A stretch of DNA of 64,000 bases from Bacillota bacterium. Lineage in GTDB: Bacteria > Bacillota > Clostridia > Acetivibrionales > DSM-1351. Where the stretch lies: NCBI GenBank assembly GCA_023409265.1, contig JAEYHZ010000010.1, forward strand, positions 23,358-87,357, written 5' to 3'. A program made the translations under genes and the position numbers. Below, in pieces: positions 15,207 through 24,360 of this stretch. Position 1 is the stretch's first letter, and every line of letters begins with the position of its first letter. The notes beneath the pieces were generated by a model. That model was not told the origin of the DNA. It saw only the letters and a list, made by a program, of their open reading frames with translations, and did no database searches.

Positions 15207-17321
15207 ATGGCTACAATAGAAAATGCCTTAAGTTTAACAAACGGATCAGCAAATTTGTTTAATTCAATTAATAAAACAATAAATAATGTCATAAAGAGCA
15301 CCAGGGTACTGCATATTGAATTTAACAGAGGAGTAAAAACCGACGGTGTCAAAGCTTTAAGTAAAGAACTTTCAGGTGTAGTGAAGTCAATAAATACAGT
15401 TGTTGAGAGTTTTACAAAAATGCAGTCGGTGTCGGGAGCAGCAGTTAACTCTGCAAATGAGACAATTGCTAAAACATCTGCTCAAACAAGTGCTGCTGCC
15501 GCTAAAAGTAAGCCGGAAGGCTTTGGAGCAAAACTGAAAAATTTGGGGGAGAGAGCAAGGGGAGTGGTTTCAGATTTTTCCCCGAAAGTAAAATCCGGTA
15601 TGGAGATGGCAGATAAATATGCCCGCCAAAATTATCAATTGGAATCAATTACAGGTAATAAGGAAACTCCTGATCAACTGCGACAAAAAGTGTATTCAGC
15701 AGCACAAAGCTCACGCAGCGGATATGATGGAACACTTTCAACTGTTACAAAACTAGCGAAATCCTCAAAGGATGATTTTAAAAGCAATGATGAAATTATT
15801 TATTTCACTGAACTTATGAATAAAGCCTTTAGTGGATTAGGTGCAGATGATGCTGCCAAAAGTATTGAAAAAGTCACAAATGCAATGGTGAATGGGAAAA
15901 TCAAAGGAGATGAGCTCAGAGGGATTATGGAAAAATCCCCTATGCTAGCACAGGCATTAACAAAGTATACAGGACAATCTCAGGAGAAGCTGTCAGCCGG
16001 TTCCGGAGTCTCTGATGATGTGTTAAGGAACGCTATGTTTAATTCTGCTGATGATATAAATGCAAAATTTCAGCAAATGCCTGTTACTTTTGAAAGCGTT
16101 TGGAGCACGATAAATAACAAGGTAGGAAGTATTCTTGGACCGATAATGCAAAAAATAACCGAATTCCTTGGCAGTACCAATGGGCAAATGTTGGTTAACG
16201 GAATAATAAAAGGCATTGGAATATTAGGCTCTTTGTTAAATAACCTTTATAATCTTGCAATACAGATTGCTTCATTTTTTGCAAGTAATTGGAGTATTAT
16301 TGCGCCGATAATTTGGGGGATTGTAGCAGCTATAGGAGCTTATCAATTGTCTTTGGCTGTTGGTAAAGCAATTACTATTGCAACTGGTATCGCTGAGGGT
16401 ATAAAAGCAGCAGCTACATTCCTTATGGCAGCAGCGACAGGCAGTGCGACTGTAGCACAAATGGGCTTGAATGGTGCTATGTATGCATGCCCGATAACCT
16501 GGATTATTATAGCCATAATTGTTTTAATTGCACTGTTTTACGCAGCAGTTGCTGCAATAAACCATTTTGCAGGTACAAGTATTTCTGCAACAGGAGTTAT
16601 TGCAGGTTACTTTGCAATGGTAGGTACCAATATCTATAATGTATTTGTATTTCTATGGAATCACATTGCCTCATTTGTTGAATTTTTTGCTAATGTTTTT
16701 AACAATCCAGTTTACTCGGTAAAAAGACTGTTTGTAAATGTATTTTCAAATATACTTGATTTTATAAAAAGCGTTGCATCTGCACTTGATATGGTTTTTG
16801 GATCAAATATGGCAGGAGGAATAGCGTCTCTTCAAGGACAAATGCAGGAGTGGCTTGGAGAAATGCCTGAGGATTATACAGTAATAAAAAGGCTCGAAAT
16901 GAAGCCCCTTGATAAGGCATGGGACTCTGGATATCAGTTTGGCGAAAATTTAGAGAAGAGTTTTGATATATCTAGCATTATGGGGTCTGAAAAGCTTGAT
17001 GATTATGCAAAGTATCTAAAACCTACTATAAGCCCGAATAATCCAGCTAATACAAATGACAGCAATAACCTGGCCGCCACCGCAGTAAATACCGGAGCCA
17101 TGAAAAATTCCATGGACATAGCCGAGGATAACCTGGTTTACATGCGGGACATTGCTGAACGTGATGCAATTAACAAGTTTACAACATCTGAAATCAGCGT
17201 AAATATGGGTGGAATAACCAATAATGTAAACTCTGAACTTGATTTGGATGGTGTGGTTTCCTATATGGAACAGAAGGTCTACGAGACAATGACTGTTGCA
17301 GCAGAGGGGGTGTATAAATAA
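15207..17321 (+). CDS. Tail tape measure protein
   Basis: A 704-aa protein that sets tail length and is released on contraction. The N-terminal ~300 residues are helical and include the tape-measure core ('LESITGNKETPDQLRQKVYSAAQSSRSGYDGTLSTVTKLAKSS', 'NGKIKGDELRGIMEKSPMLAQALTKYTGQ'). Residues ~330-470 carry several membrane-like segments. The C-terminus is polar. It is short for a tape measure, so the tail should be short. It follows the chaperone in the standard order, and its stop overlaps the next start (TAATG). Confidence 0.9.
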   Translation: MATIENALSLTNGSANLFNSINKTINNVIKSTRVLHIEFNRGVKTDGVKALSKELSGVVKSINTVVESFTKMQSVSGAAVNSANETIAKTSAQTSAAAAKSKPEGFGAKLKNLGERARGVVSDFSPKVKSGMEMADKYARQNYQLESITGNKETPDQLRQKVYSAAQSSRSGYDGTLSTVTKLAKSSKDDFKSNDEIIYFTELMNKAFSGLGADDAAKSIEKVTNAMVNGKIKGDELRGIMEKSPMLAQALTKYTGQSQEKLSAGSGVSDDVLRNAMFNSADDINAKFQQMPVTFESVWSTINNKVGSILGPIMQKITEFLGSTNGQMLVNGIIKGIGILGSLLNNLYNLAIQIASFFASNWSIIAPIIWGIVAAIGAYQLSLAVGKAITIATGIAEGIKAAATFLMAAATGSATVAQMGLNGAMYACPITWIIIAIIVLIALFYAAVAAINHFAGTSISATGVIAGYFAMVGTNIYNVFVFLWNHIASFVEFFANVFNNPVYSVKRLFVNVFSNILDFIKSVASALDMVFGSNMAGGIASLQGQMQEWLGEMPEDYTVIKRLEMKPLDKAWDSGYQFGENLEKSFDISSIMGSEKLDDYAKYLKPTISPNNPANTNDSNNLAATAVNTGAMKNSMDIAEDNLVYMRDIAERDAINKFTTSEISVNMGGITNNVNSELDLDGVVSYMEQKVYETMTVAAEGVYK

Positions 17322-17974
17322 TGGGTTACTCAATTTATCTTAATGATGTTCTGATGCCGGTTGCTCCATCAAAAATTGAAATGAAGGTAAAAAATCAAAA
17401 CAGTACCCTGAACCTTATTAATGGAGAGGAGATTAATATTATAAGACCTCCCGGACTCACTGAATTCAGTTTTGAGTTATTGATACCTCAGGTGAAATAT
17501 CCTTTTGCAGTATATCCCAATTCCATGGATGGGCTTGTTGCTAATCCAAAAGCAGAAGATTCAGAGCGATTCTTTGGAGCCCAACATTATTTAGGTTTAT
17601 TGGAAAGACTGAAAAAAGATACAAAACCATTCAAATTCAAAATAGAACGAAGCAGGCCGGATAATATAAAACTCTTTGAAACAAAGGTAGACATGGATGT
17701 AACCTTGGAGGAATACAGCATTATAGAAGATGCGGCTAACGGTTTTGATCTGACAATACCTGTCCGGCTAAAACAATATAGACCGTATGTCGGTGATAGT
17801 GCAGAAAAAGGAATACAACATCGCTTGACCTATACAGTTAAACAAGGAGATACTTTATGGGGAATATGCAAGAGGTTCCTGGGTGACGGTTCGAAATACT
17901 CACATATAGCTGATTTAAATGGCATAAAGAACCCGAATCTAATCAAGGTAGGGCAGGTGATTAAACTTGCTTAA
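17321..17974 (+). CDS. xkdP: LysM-domain tail/baseplate hub protein (XkdP-like)
   Basis: A 217-aa protein. The N-terminal ~160 residues are the XkdP-type hub-associated domain. Residues ~165-216 are a LysM motif ('LTYTVKQGDTLWGICKRFLGDGSKYSHIADLNGIKNPNLIKVGQVIKL') that binds peptidoglycan. It probably sits at the tube tip. The start overlaps the tape-measure stop, and its end overlaps the next gene by 8 nt. Confidence 0.85.
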   Translation: MGYSIYLNDVLMPVAPSKIEMKVKNQNSTLNLINGEEINIIRPPGLTEFSFELLIPQVKYPFAVYPNSMDGLVANPKAEDSERFFGAQHYLGLLERLKKDTKPFKFKIERSRPDNIKLFETKVDMDVTLEEYSIIEDAANGFDLTIPVRLKQYRPYVGDSAEKGIQHRLTYTVKQGDTLWGICKRFLGDGSKYSHIADLNGIKNPNLIKVGQVIKLA

Positions 17975-18923
17975 ACTGACTATCCAGAATAAAACGAAAT
18001 TATACGCCGCAATTGTTGAGGAGGGTGTCACCTGGGAGACAGCAAGGAAGGGTGTTCCCGGAAAACTGGAGTTTTCCGTTGTAAAAGATAATGTCATCAG
18101 CTTTCAGGAGGGTAACCTTGTGCGTATGCAAGTGGATGGCAAGGACGTTTTTTACGGTTACGTTTTTACAAAAAAGAGAAACAAGGATGGGACTATCAAG
18201 GTTACAGCCTATGACCAGTTGAGGTATCTTAAAAATAAGGACACATATAATTACGCAAATCTTACTGCGAGTGGACTAGTTCAAAAAATTGCAGAAGATT
18301 TCTTTCTCAAAACAGGTGTAATCGAAAATACGGCCTATGTAATAAAAAGGCGTCTTGAAGATAACAAGACCCTGTTTGATATGATTCAAACGGCTCTTGA
18401 CCTTACTCTTCAAAACACTAAGAAGATGTATGTTCTCTATGATGATTTCGGTAAATTGACACTCAGAAATATACAAACAATGAAGCTTCCACTGCTTATT
18501 GATAAATATGCAGCTGAAGATTTTGACTACACCTCCTCGATTGACGGTGAGACATACAATAGGATTAAGTTGGCCTGCAACAATGAAAAATTGCATAACC
18601 GAAACATTTACATGGTAGAGGATACCAACCGTATGGAAGCCTGGGGCGTACTTCAATACTATGAATCAATAGATGAAAACACAAATGGTAAGGCCAAAGC
18701 CGATGCATTACTTTCCCTGTATAATCACAAAACCCGTAATTTGTCTGTTTCCGGAGTTGTAGGAGACCTAAGGGTAAGGGGAGGCAGTATTATAGTTGTT
18801 GACCTGGAAATTGGCGACATAAACCTGAAAAATTTTATGATGGTAGAGTCGGTAAGACATACATTCAACAGCAACCGGCACACTATGGACTTAACTTTGA
18901 GGGGAGGTGAATTCATTGCCTAA
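17967..18923 (+). CDS. xkdQ: Baseplate hub protein (XkdQ-like)
   Basis: A 318-aa protein of the gp27/gpD hub type: N-terminal beta domain ('LTIQNKTKLYAAIVEEGVTWETARKGVPGKLEFSV'), then the hub core ending 'HTMDLTLRGGEF'. A trimer would join the tube to the spike. The start is TTG inside the end of xkdP, so the two are translationally coupled. Length agrees with XkdQ. Confidence 0.85.
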   Translation: MLKLTIQNKTKLYAAIVEEGVTWETARKGVPGKLEFSVVKDNVISFQEGNLVRMQVDGKDVFYGYVFTKKRNKDGTIKVTAYDQLRYLKNKDTYNYANLTASGLVQKIAEDFFLKTGVIENTAYVIKRRLEDNKTLFDMIQTALDLTLQNTKKMYVLYDDFGKLTLRNIQTMKLPLLIDKYAAEDFDYTSSIDGETYNRIKLACNNEKLHNRNIYMVEDTNRMEAWGVLQYYESIDENTNGKAKADALLSLYNHKTRNLSVSGVVGDLRVRGGSIIVVDLEIGDINLKNFMMVESVRHTFNSNRHTMDLTLRGGEFIA

Positions 18924-19269
18924 TATGGTTGAACTTATTAAATCCGCTGCCATGGGAGCTGTAAATGATTCAAAGCCAATGTCGGTATTGTTCGGTAAGG
19001 TAGTGAGTGCTGCCCCGTTGAAAATATTTGTGGAACAAAAATTGACTTTGAATGAAGACCAGCTGATTCTTACGAATAATGTTAAGGACTTTGAGCTGGA
19101 GATGACGGTTGAGCATATCACGGAAGAAAGTAATCTTCACACACATCAATATAAGGGTAAAAAGAAATTCAGGGTACACAATGGCCTGGTGGTGGGAGAT
19201 GAAGTCATAATGCTCCAGATGCAGGGTGGTCAAAAATTTGTTGTATTGGATAAGGTGGTGAATACATGA
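18916..19269 (+). CDS. xkdR: Spike-associated baseplate protein (XkdR-like, DUF2577)
   Basis: A 117-aa protein with an OB-like beta core ('VLFGKVVSAAPLKIFVEQKLTLNEDQLILT', '...MLQMQGGQKFVVLDKV'). This matches DUF2577/XkdR, thought to be part of the central spike. TTG 18916 is chosen as start because GGGGAGGTGA (18901-18910) stands at 8-nt spacing from its GGAGG; a GTG at 18907 would lie inside that site. It overlaps both neighbours. Confidence 0.8.
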   Translation: MPNMVELIKSAAMGAVNDSKPMSVLFGKVVSAAPLKIFVEQKLTLNEDQLILTNNVKDFELEMTVEHITEESNLHTHQYKGKKKFRVHNGLVVGDEVIMLQMQGGQKFVVLDKVVNT

Positions 19270-19667
19270 TTCCTTTTGCTGACGAGGATTTGCAGCCCGA
19301 TTTTGAAACGGTGCAGCAGCCTTCAAAAACTTACAAAATGCATTTAGAGGTAAAAAGGATATCCGGGCTGCTGGACGGCAGAGAGGCAATGAAACAGGCA
19401 ATATACAAGATTCTTAATACAGAAAGGTATGATTACCTGATCTATAGTTGGAGCTATGGTGTAGAAATGGTGGAATTGCTTGGTCAACCTGTACCGTACG
19501 TTTATTCTGATATAAAGAGAAAAATAACAGAGGCTCTTAGCAGGGACGATAGAATCACCGGGGTGGGTGATTTTTCCTTTTCCAGGAGTAAAGGAAAAGT
19601 TACTGCAAAATTTACGGTGACAACCACCGAAGGTGATATTGAAATTGAGAAGGAGGTGAAGAATTAA
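19266..19667 (+). CDS. xkdS: Baseplate wedge protein, gp25-like (XkdS, DUF2634)
   Basis: A 133-aa DUF2634/XkdS protein. 'TYKMHLEVKRISGLLDGREAMKQAIYKILNTERYDYLIYSWSYGVEMVELLGQP' is the gp25/lysozyme-like wedge signature. It links the sheath base with the baseplate J wedge. The start overlaps xkdR by 4 nt, and the stop (TAATG) overlaps the baseplate J start. Confidence 0.9.
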   Translation: MIPFADEDLQPDFETVQQPSKTYKMHLEVKRISGLLDGREAMKQAIYKILNTERYDYLIYSWSYGVEMVELLGQPVPYVYSDIKRKITEALSRDDRITGVGDFSFSRSKGKVTAKFTVTTTEGDIEIEKEVKN

Positions 19668-20722
19668 TGTATGAAAGCTTAACATATGAAAATATTTTGC
19701 AAAGGATGCTGGACCGTATTCCTAATACAATAGACAAGAGGGAAGGCTCGGTAATATTTGACGCACTTGCACCGGCTGCAGCCGAACTTGCGCAAATGTA
19801 TATACAAGCTGATGTTATTCTGAACGAAGCATTTGCTGATACTGCATCAAGAGAATATCTGATAAAACGTGCTGCTGAACGGGGTGTCGTACCTGCCTCA
19901 GCCTCGAAAGCAATTGTCAGAGGTGTATTTAATATCGATGTTCCAATTGGTTCCAGATTTTCCCTGGGGAGTTTAAACTATAAGGTGGCAGAAAAGATAG
20001 TTGATTGTCAGTTTAAACTTGAGTGTGAGACTGAAGGCACAGAGGGCAACAGAAATTTCGGGACGCTTATTCCTATTAATTATATTGATGGTTTGAGTCA
20101 TGCCGAAGTTACAGAGATACTTATTCCCGGAGAGGACGAAGAGAATACGGAACAGCTTAGAGAAAGATATTTTGCAACTCTTGATTCCCAGGCTTTTGGA
20201 GGAAACATAACCGATTACAAGGAAAAAGTCAATGAAATAAAGGGTGTGGGCGGAGTAAAAGTATATCCCGTATGGAGCGGTGGGGGTACCGTTAAACTGG
20301 TTATTATCAATTCACAGTTTGATAAACCCTCCGACGAACTGATTTCGAATGTCCAAACTCAAATAGATCCTTTGGAAAACCAGGGAAACGGCGTGGGGAT
20401 AGCTCCCATCGGACATATTGTCACTGTAGAAGGTGTTGGAATACAAACAGTTAACATTGAAACAAATATCACATACAAACCGGATTGGACCTGGAATGAC
20501 ATCAAGGACTATGTGGAGAAAACCATTGATGAATATTTGAAAGAGCTTAGTAAAAGTTGGGCAGATAATGAAAATTTGATAGTCCGGATAAGCCAGCTTG
20601 AGACCAGGCTCCTTAATGTTGCAGGAATCATTGATATTTCCGACACAAAATTAAACGGGCTGGAACAGAACCTTCTATTAGATAAGGATTGTATACCCGT
20701 AAGGGGTGATGTAATTGGATAG
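19667..20722 (+). CDS. xkdT: Baseplate J-like wedge protein (XkdT)
   Basis: A 351-aa baseplate J protein: 'YENILQRMLDRIPNTIDKREGSVIFDALAPAAAELAQMYIQADVILNEAFADTASREYLIKRAAERGV' is the hallmark N-terminus and 'GEDEENTEQLRERYF' the middle signature. It forms the wedge ring that triggers sheath contraction. Length is normal. It overlaps the next gene by 8 nt. Confidence 0.95.
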   Translation: MYESLTYENILQRMLDRIPNTIDKREGSVIFDALAPAAAELAQMYIQADVILNEAFADTASREYLIKRAAERGVVPASASKAIVRGVFNIDVPIGSRFSLGSLNYKVAEKIVDCQFKLECETEGTEGNRNFGTLIPINYIDGLSHAEVTEILIPGEDEENTEQLRERYFATLDSQAFGGNITDYKEKVNEIKGVGGVKVYPVWSGGGTVKLVIINSQFDKPSDELISNVQTQIDPLENQGNGVGIAPIGHIVTVEGVGIQTVNIETNITYKPDWTWNDIKDYVEKTIDEYLKELSKSWADNENLIVRISQLETRLLNVAGIIDISDTKLNGLEQNLLLDKDCIPVRGDVIG

Positions 20723-21263
20723 AGAAATAAATATATTGAATTATCTTCCGGAATTTCTTTGGGAGTTCAGAGAATTCAAAGAGCTTGCCGCTGCTGAAAA
20801 TCCTGAACTCCTTTCACTTTGGGGCATTCTTGAAGATGTGCTGAAAGACCAGTTTGTTGGAGATTCCACCGAAAACGGTATAAAGCGGTGGGAAACTATT
20901 CTGAAGGTATTTCCAAAAGGCTCTGACACACTGGATGTAAGAAAGTTCAGAATACTGGCCAGGCTTAATGAAAAACTGCCATATACAAAAAGAACACTGG
21001 AAAGGCAGCTGGCAGTGTTGTGCGGTGAAGAAGGCTATTCTGTTAACCTGAAAAACGATAAATACACTTTGGTGGTAAGAGTAGAACTTACCGCTAAAGA
21101 AAAATTTAATGAAGTAAACAGCCTGTTAAGAAGAATTGTGCCTGCAAATTTGCTTATTGATCTGAGCCTGCTGTATAACACACATGCAATACTTTCCCGG
21201 TTCACCAATGGGCAGCTGGCGGCATACACACATGAACAATTAAGAAGTGAGGTGCTAATATAA
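20715..21263 (+). CDS. xkdU: Baseplate/tail protein XkdU (YmfQ, DUF2313)
   Basis: A 182-aa DUF2313 protein: 'ILNYLPEFLWEFREFKEL' at the N-terminus, 'GSDTLDVRKFRILARLNEKLPYTKRTLERQLAVLCGEEGY' in the middle and 'LRRIVPANLLIDL' near the end. It connects the baseplate to the fibres. It ends directly before the fibre start. Its last residues match the fragment at 2-28. Confidence 0.9.
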   Translation: MDREINILNYLPEFLWEFREFKELAAAENPELLSLWGILEDVLKDQFVGDSTENGIKRWETILKVFPKGSDTLDVRKFRILARLNEKLPYTKRTLERQLAVLCGEEGYSVNLKNDKYTLVVRVELTAKEKFNEVNSLLRRIVPANLLIDLSLLYNTHAILSRFTNGQLAAYTHEQLRSEVLI

Positions 21264-23828
21264 ATGGCGATAAATACAAGTAATTATAATTTGAAGAAGC
21301 CCTCTCCGGAGGATTTCTATAATATTGAAGACCAAAATGGGAATATGGATATTATAGATGCGGAACTAAATAAGCTGAATGAGAATAAGGCATCAGTAGA
21401 GCATAATCATAATGGGGAATATGAAACTCCGGAAGGTGCTCAAAGTAAGGCTGATGCTGCCAAGTCCTCAGCAAATCAGTATACAGACCAAAAGTTTACA
21501 ACGGTAAATTCAGGATTAAGTTCGCATTTGTCGGATTATGTGAGGCAACCGGGGTATGGTGTTACATCCGGAAGTGCCAACATATATACTTTAACTCTAA
21601 CTCCTGCTCCTTCAGCCTATACAGACGGAATGGGCATAGTTGTAAAAATAAATTCGGCCAATACAGGAGCAGCTACAGTCAATGTCAACGGCCTTGGTGC
21701 AAAGGCTATTGTTGATGGTAAAGGTAATGCCCTTACCACGGGTAAACTCAGGCTAAATGGTACCTACTCGCTCAAATATAACTCCACATCGGGAAATTTT
21801 ATATTACAGGGTGAAGGGGGTGATATACCAAAGTTACCCACCCTTGTAAAGAATGTTAACAGTGGTTGTTGGGTATCCCACGGTGCTACAATGTCTGTAA
21901 CGGATAACATTATGACATTCCTGCCGTCATTTCAATATGGTGGTGTACTCCAGCAGGTACCAAAACCCAATATTAATGACAAAATATATATACGTTGTGA
22001 AATGAAAGGTACCACGCTCACCCGTTTTATCTTTTATCATAAATCGGGTATAGGGACATATGCGCTACCGACAGGGAATAACGTATGGCAGACGTTAAGT
22101 CTTGTAACAACCTATCCGTCTGACGGAGATAGGGCTTATATAGATTTTGATGATGCTGCAACTAACGGCTGGGTTCAGACGCAAGTCAAAAACGTGCTAT
22201 ATTTTAATCTTACACAGATGTTCGGCGCGGGTAACGAACCGAGTAAAGAAGAAACGGACGCAGCAGTTGATAAGTTCGGTGGCTGGTGGGATAGCGATTT
22301 AACCGCATTAACGAGTGATGCAAACGCTGTTTCAGGAGATATTTTATTTAATAAAATATCTTATGTGAATGGTTCGAGATTAGTAGGGAGTATGCCCAAT
22401 AGAACACTTGAAGCAATAGGAGGGCCTACATGGGTAGATGGTGTGAAAGCTTATAGTGATGGGACATTAACCCTTAGACCGAAAGAGGGATATTATAAGT
22501 CAGAAGTTAATGGAAATGGATACGGCCCTATCGCTGCAACAGATCCAAATTTTATAGCTGCAAATATTGTAAGTGGTAAAAGTATATTTGGTGTTGCAGG
22601 TACGGGCGTAGGTTTTCCAGATGGATGGAATGAAGTTGCAACTGCAAGAGCTTGGGAGAATATAACTAAATTTGACCCTATAGTATTAAAAAAAATGGGG
22701 ATATGGGAGAATGGAGTTAATAAACTTACAAATCCGAGTGTTTTACCTGATGGATCGGCATGGAGCTGCTCTTTCAGTCCAGATGGAAACTATTTGGCTA
22801 TAACACATATTATTTCACCGTATTTAACCATATACAAACGGAGTGGAGATATTTTTATCAAATTGATAAATCCTGACGTTTTACCTGATGGACCGGCATG
22901 GGACTGTTCTTTCAGTCCAGATAGTAATTATTTAGCTGTAGCACATTCTTATAGCCATGGTATTATTATATACAAAAGAAATGGGGATACTTTTACAAAG
23001 TTAGTCGTTCCGAGTGTTTCAGGTTCTTTACTTGGATGGAGCTGTTCCTTCAGCACAGATGGAAACTATTTGGCTGTAGGAATTTCTATTTCACCGTATT
23101 TAATTATATACAGACGAAACGGAGACACTTTTACAAAATTAGCTGACCCTGTTAATATGCCAACTAGCTATGTAAAAAGTTGTTCCTTCAGTCCAGATAG
23201 CAACTATTTAGCTGTAGGAAATGAGGACTCACCGTATTTAACCATATACAAACGGAATGGAGACACTTTTACAAAATTAGCTGACCCTGCTGTTTTACCA
23301 GCCGGGAACGGACAGGGGTGTTGTTTTAGTCCAGATGGAAACTATTTAGCTGTAGGACACTATGGTCCACCGTATTTAACCATATACAAACGGAATGGAA
23401 ACACTTTTACAAAATTAGCTGACCCTACGATTCTTCCTATTGGTTCAGAGGGAGCTTGCGCATTTAGTCCCGACGGTAATTATTTAGCTGTTGGGGGTTC
23501 TAATGCACCGTATTTAATTATATACAAACGAAACGGAGATACTTTTACTAAATTACCAGATCCAACAAATTCCCCTACTAGTGGACCATATAGCTGTTCC
23601 TTCAGCACAGATGGAAACTATTTAGCTGTAGGACTCTATGGTTCACCATTTTTAATTATATACAAGTCCGATGCATATGATTCAATTCAAAAAATCACAA
23701 GTAAAAGTCAGTACTTTTATTCCCCACCGACGGAATGGAAGTTTGGTATAGCAATGGAAACAAAGTCCACAGGTGAAATAGGTAAAGTCACTTTATTTCC
23801 AAAACTTTATAATTTATCAAATATGTAA
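21264..23828 (+). CDS. Tail fibre with C-terminal seven-repeat beta-propeller
   Basis: An 854-aa receptor-binding protein. Residues 1-45 are the baseplate-docking segment shared with the fibre at 28-2967. Residues ~95-190 form a phage-collar-like beta segment. A middle region follows. Residues ~487-809 hold seven repeats of 45-46 residues built on 'CSFSPDGNYLAVG...PYLTIYKRNGDTFTKL', a WD40/YVTN-like blade pattern, so the tip is probably a seven-bladed propeller. Seven is the number that closes a ring. The C-terminal cap is ~45 aa. It lies between xkdU and a small accessory gene. The target ligand is unknown. Confidence 0.85.
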   Translation: MAINTSNYNLKKPSPEDFYNIEDQNGNMDIIDAELNKLNENKASVEHNHNGEYETPEGAQSKADAAKSSANQYTDQKFTTVNSGLSSHLSDYVRQPGYGVTSGSANIYTLTLTPAPSAYTDGMGIVVKINSANTGAATVNVNGLGAKAIVDGKGNALTTGKLRLNGTYSLKYNSTSGNFILQGEGGDIPKLPTLVKNVNSGCWVSHGATMSVTDNIMTFLPSFQYGGVLQQVPKPNINDKIYIRCEMKGTTLTRFIFYHKSGIGTYALPTGNNVWQTLSLVTTYPSDGDRAYIDFDDAATNGWVQTQVKNVLYFNLTQMFGAGNEPSKEETDAAVDKFGGWWDSDLTALTSDANAVSGDILFNKISYVNGSRLVGSMPNRTLEAIGGPTWVDGVKAYSDGTLTLRPKEGYYKSEVNGNGYGPIAATDPNFIAANIVSGKSIFGVAGTGVGFPDGWNEVATARAWENITKFDPIVLKKMGIWENGVNKLTNPSVLPDGSAWSCSFSPDGNYLAITHIISPYLTIYKRSGDIFIKLINPDVLPDGPAWDCSFSPDSNYLAVAHSYSHGIIIYKRNGDTFTKLVVPSVSGSLLGWSCSFSTDGNYLAVGISISPYLIIYRRNGDTFTKLADPVNMPTSYVKSCSFSPDSNYLAVGNEDSPYLTIYKRNGDTFTKLADPAVLPAGNGQGCCFSPDGNYLAVGHYGPPYLTIYKRNGNTFTKLADPTILPIGSEGACAFSPDGNYLAVGGSNAPYLIIYKRNGDTFTKLPDPTNSPTSGPYSCSFSTDGNYLAVGLYGSPFLIIYKSDAYDSIQKITSKSQYFYSPPTEWKFGIAMETKSTGEIGKVTLFPKLYNLSNM
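22722..23690 (+). repeat. Seven tandem ~138-bp coding repeats (propeller blades)
   Basis: The unit encodes 'KL.DP...SCSFSPDGNYLAVG' and then 'PYLTIYKRNGDTF'. DNA similarity between units is high; for example ACGGAATGGAGACACTTTTA recurs with few changes, which points to recent expansion or recombination. Confidence 0.85.
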
Positions 23829-23840
23829 AAGAGGTGTCTT

Positions 23841-24122
23841 ATGAAAAAATATTATTTAAAACTTGATGGAGATATAATTATTGATGTTATCGAATATGAA
23901 TATGAAGGATATATTGAAGTTGAATTACCAGTAACACAATTCCCAGCGGGTATAAATAGCGGTTTTTACCGATGGAAAGGTGAAAGTTATATAATAGATG
24001 AAGCATTGAAAACAGCCATTGATAATGCGCAGAAAGAAATTAGTAAGCAACAGAATGTAGATATAATTACTGAAGCAATAGATGTGTACACGTTTCAGTT
24101 GATTGAGGGAGGTTTATTATGA
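23841..24122 (+). CDS. Small tail-fibre accessory protein (XkdW-like position)
   Basis: A 93-aa protein. The N-terminal half is beta-rich ('KYYLKLDGDIIIDVIEYEYEGYIEVELP...GFYRWKGESYIID'); the C-terminal half is helical ('ALKTAIDNAQKEISKQQNVDIITEAIDVYTFQLIEGG'). It occupies the place of XkdW between fibre and XkdX and may assist fibre folding or attachment. The end overlaps the xkdX start by 4 nt. Confidence 0.5.
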   Translation: MKKYYLKLDGDIIIDVIEYEYEGYIEVELPVTQFPAGINSGFYRWKGESYIIDEALKTAIDNAQKEISKQQNVDIITEAIDVYTFQLIEGGLL

Positions 24123-24247
24123 GTATACTTGTTGAAAGTTTAAAAAGACTTTTTACAACTCAGATAATTTCAAATGAAAAGCTAAATGAAATGTCAAAAA
24201 ACAGTAAAATAACGAAAGAGGAATACAATTATATAGTTATGCAATAA
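24119..24247 (+). CDS. xkdX: XkdX family protein
   Basis: A 42-aa protein: 'MSILVESLKRLFTTQIISNE' then '..ITKEEYNYIV' matches the short XkdX family (pattern 'KRL...G.IT..EY.YI'), which closes fibre modules in PBSX-like phages. GGAGG precedes the ATG at 5-nt spacing and its start overlaps the upstream stop (ATGA). Function unknown. Confidence 0.8.
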   Translation: MSILVESLKRLFTTQIISNEKLNEMSKNSKITKEEYNYIVMQ

Positions 24248-24284
24248 ATACTATTACGACAGTATTGGATAATATCACGACTCA

Positions 24285-24314
24285 AAAGAGGGCTTAATTT
24301 AAGTCCTCTTTCAG
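24285..24314 (+). terminator. Terminator at the end of the tail operon
   Basis: AAAGAGGGCTT (24285-24295) pairs with AAGTCCTCTTT (24301-24311). The surrounding ~65 bp recur at 26515-26580. Confidence 0.65.
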
Positions 24315-24360
24315 TTGTATAAGTTAACATATTGTTATTTTTAAGAAAGGATGTAATCGG

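Noticed and set aside
22722..23690. CRISPR-like or non-coding tandem repeat
   Set aside because: The period (~138 bp) is a multiple of three within one open frame and encodes a clear protein repeat.
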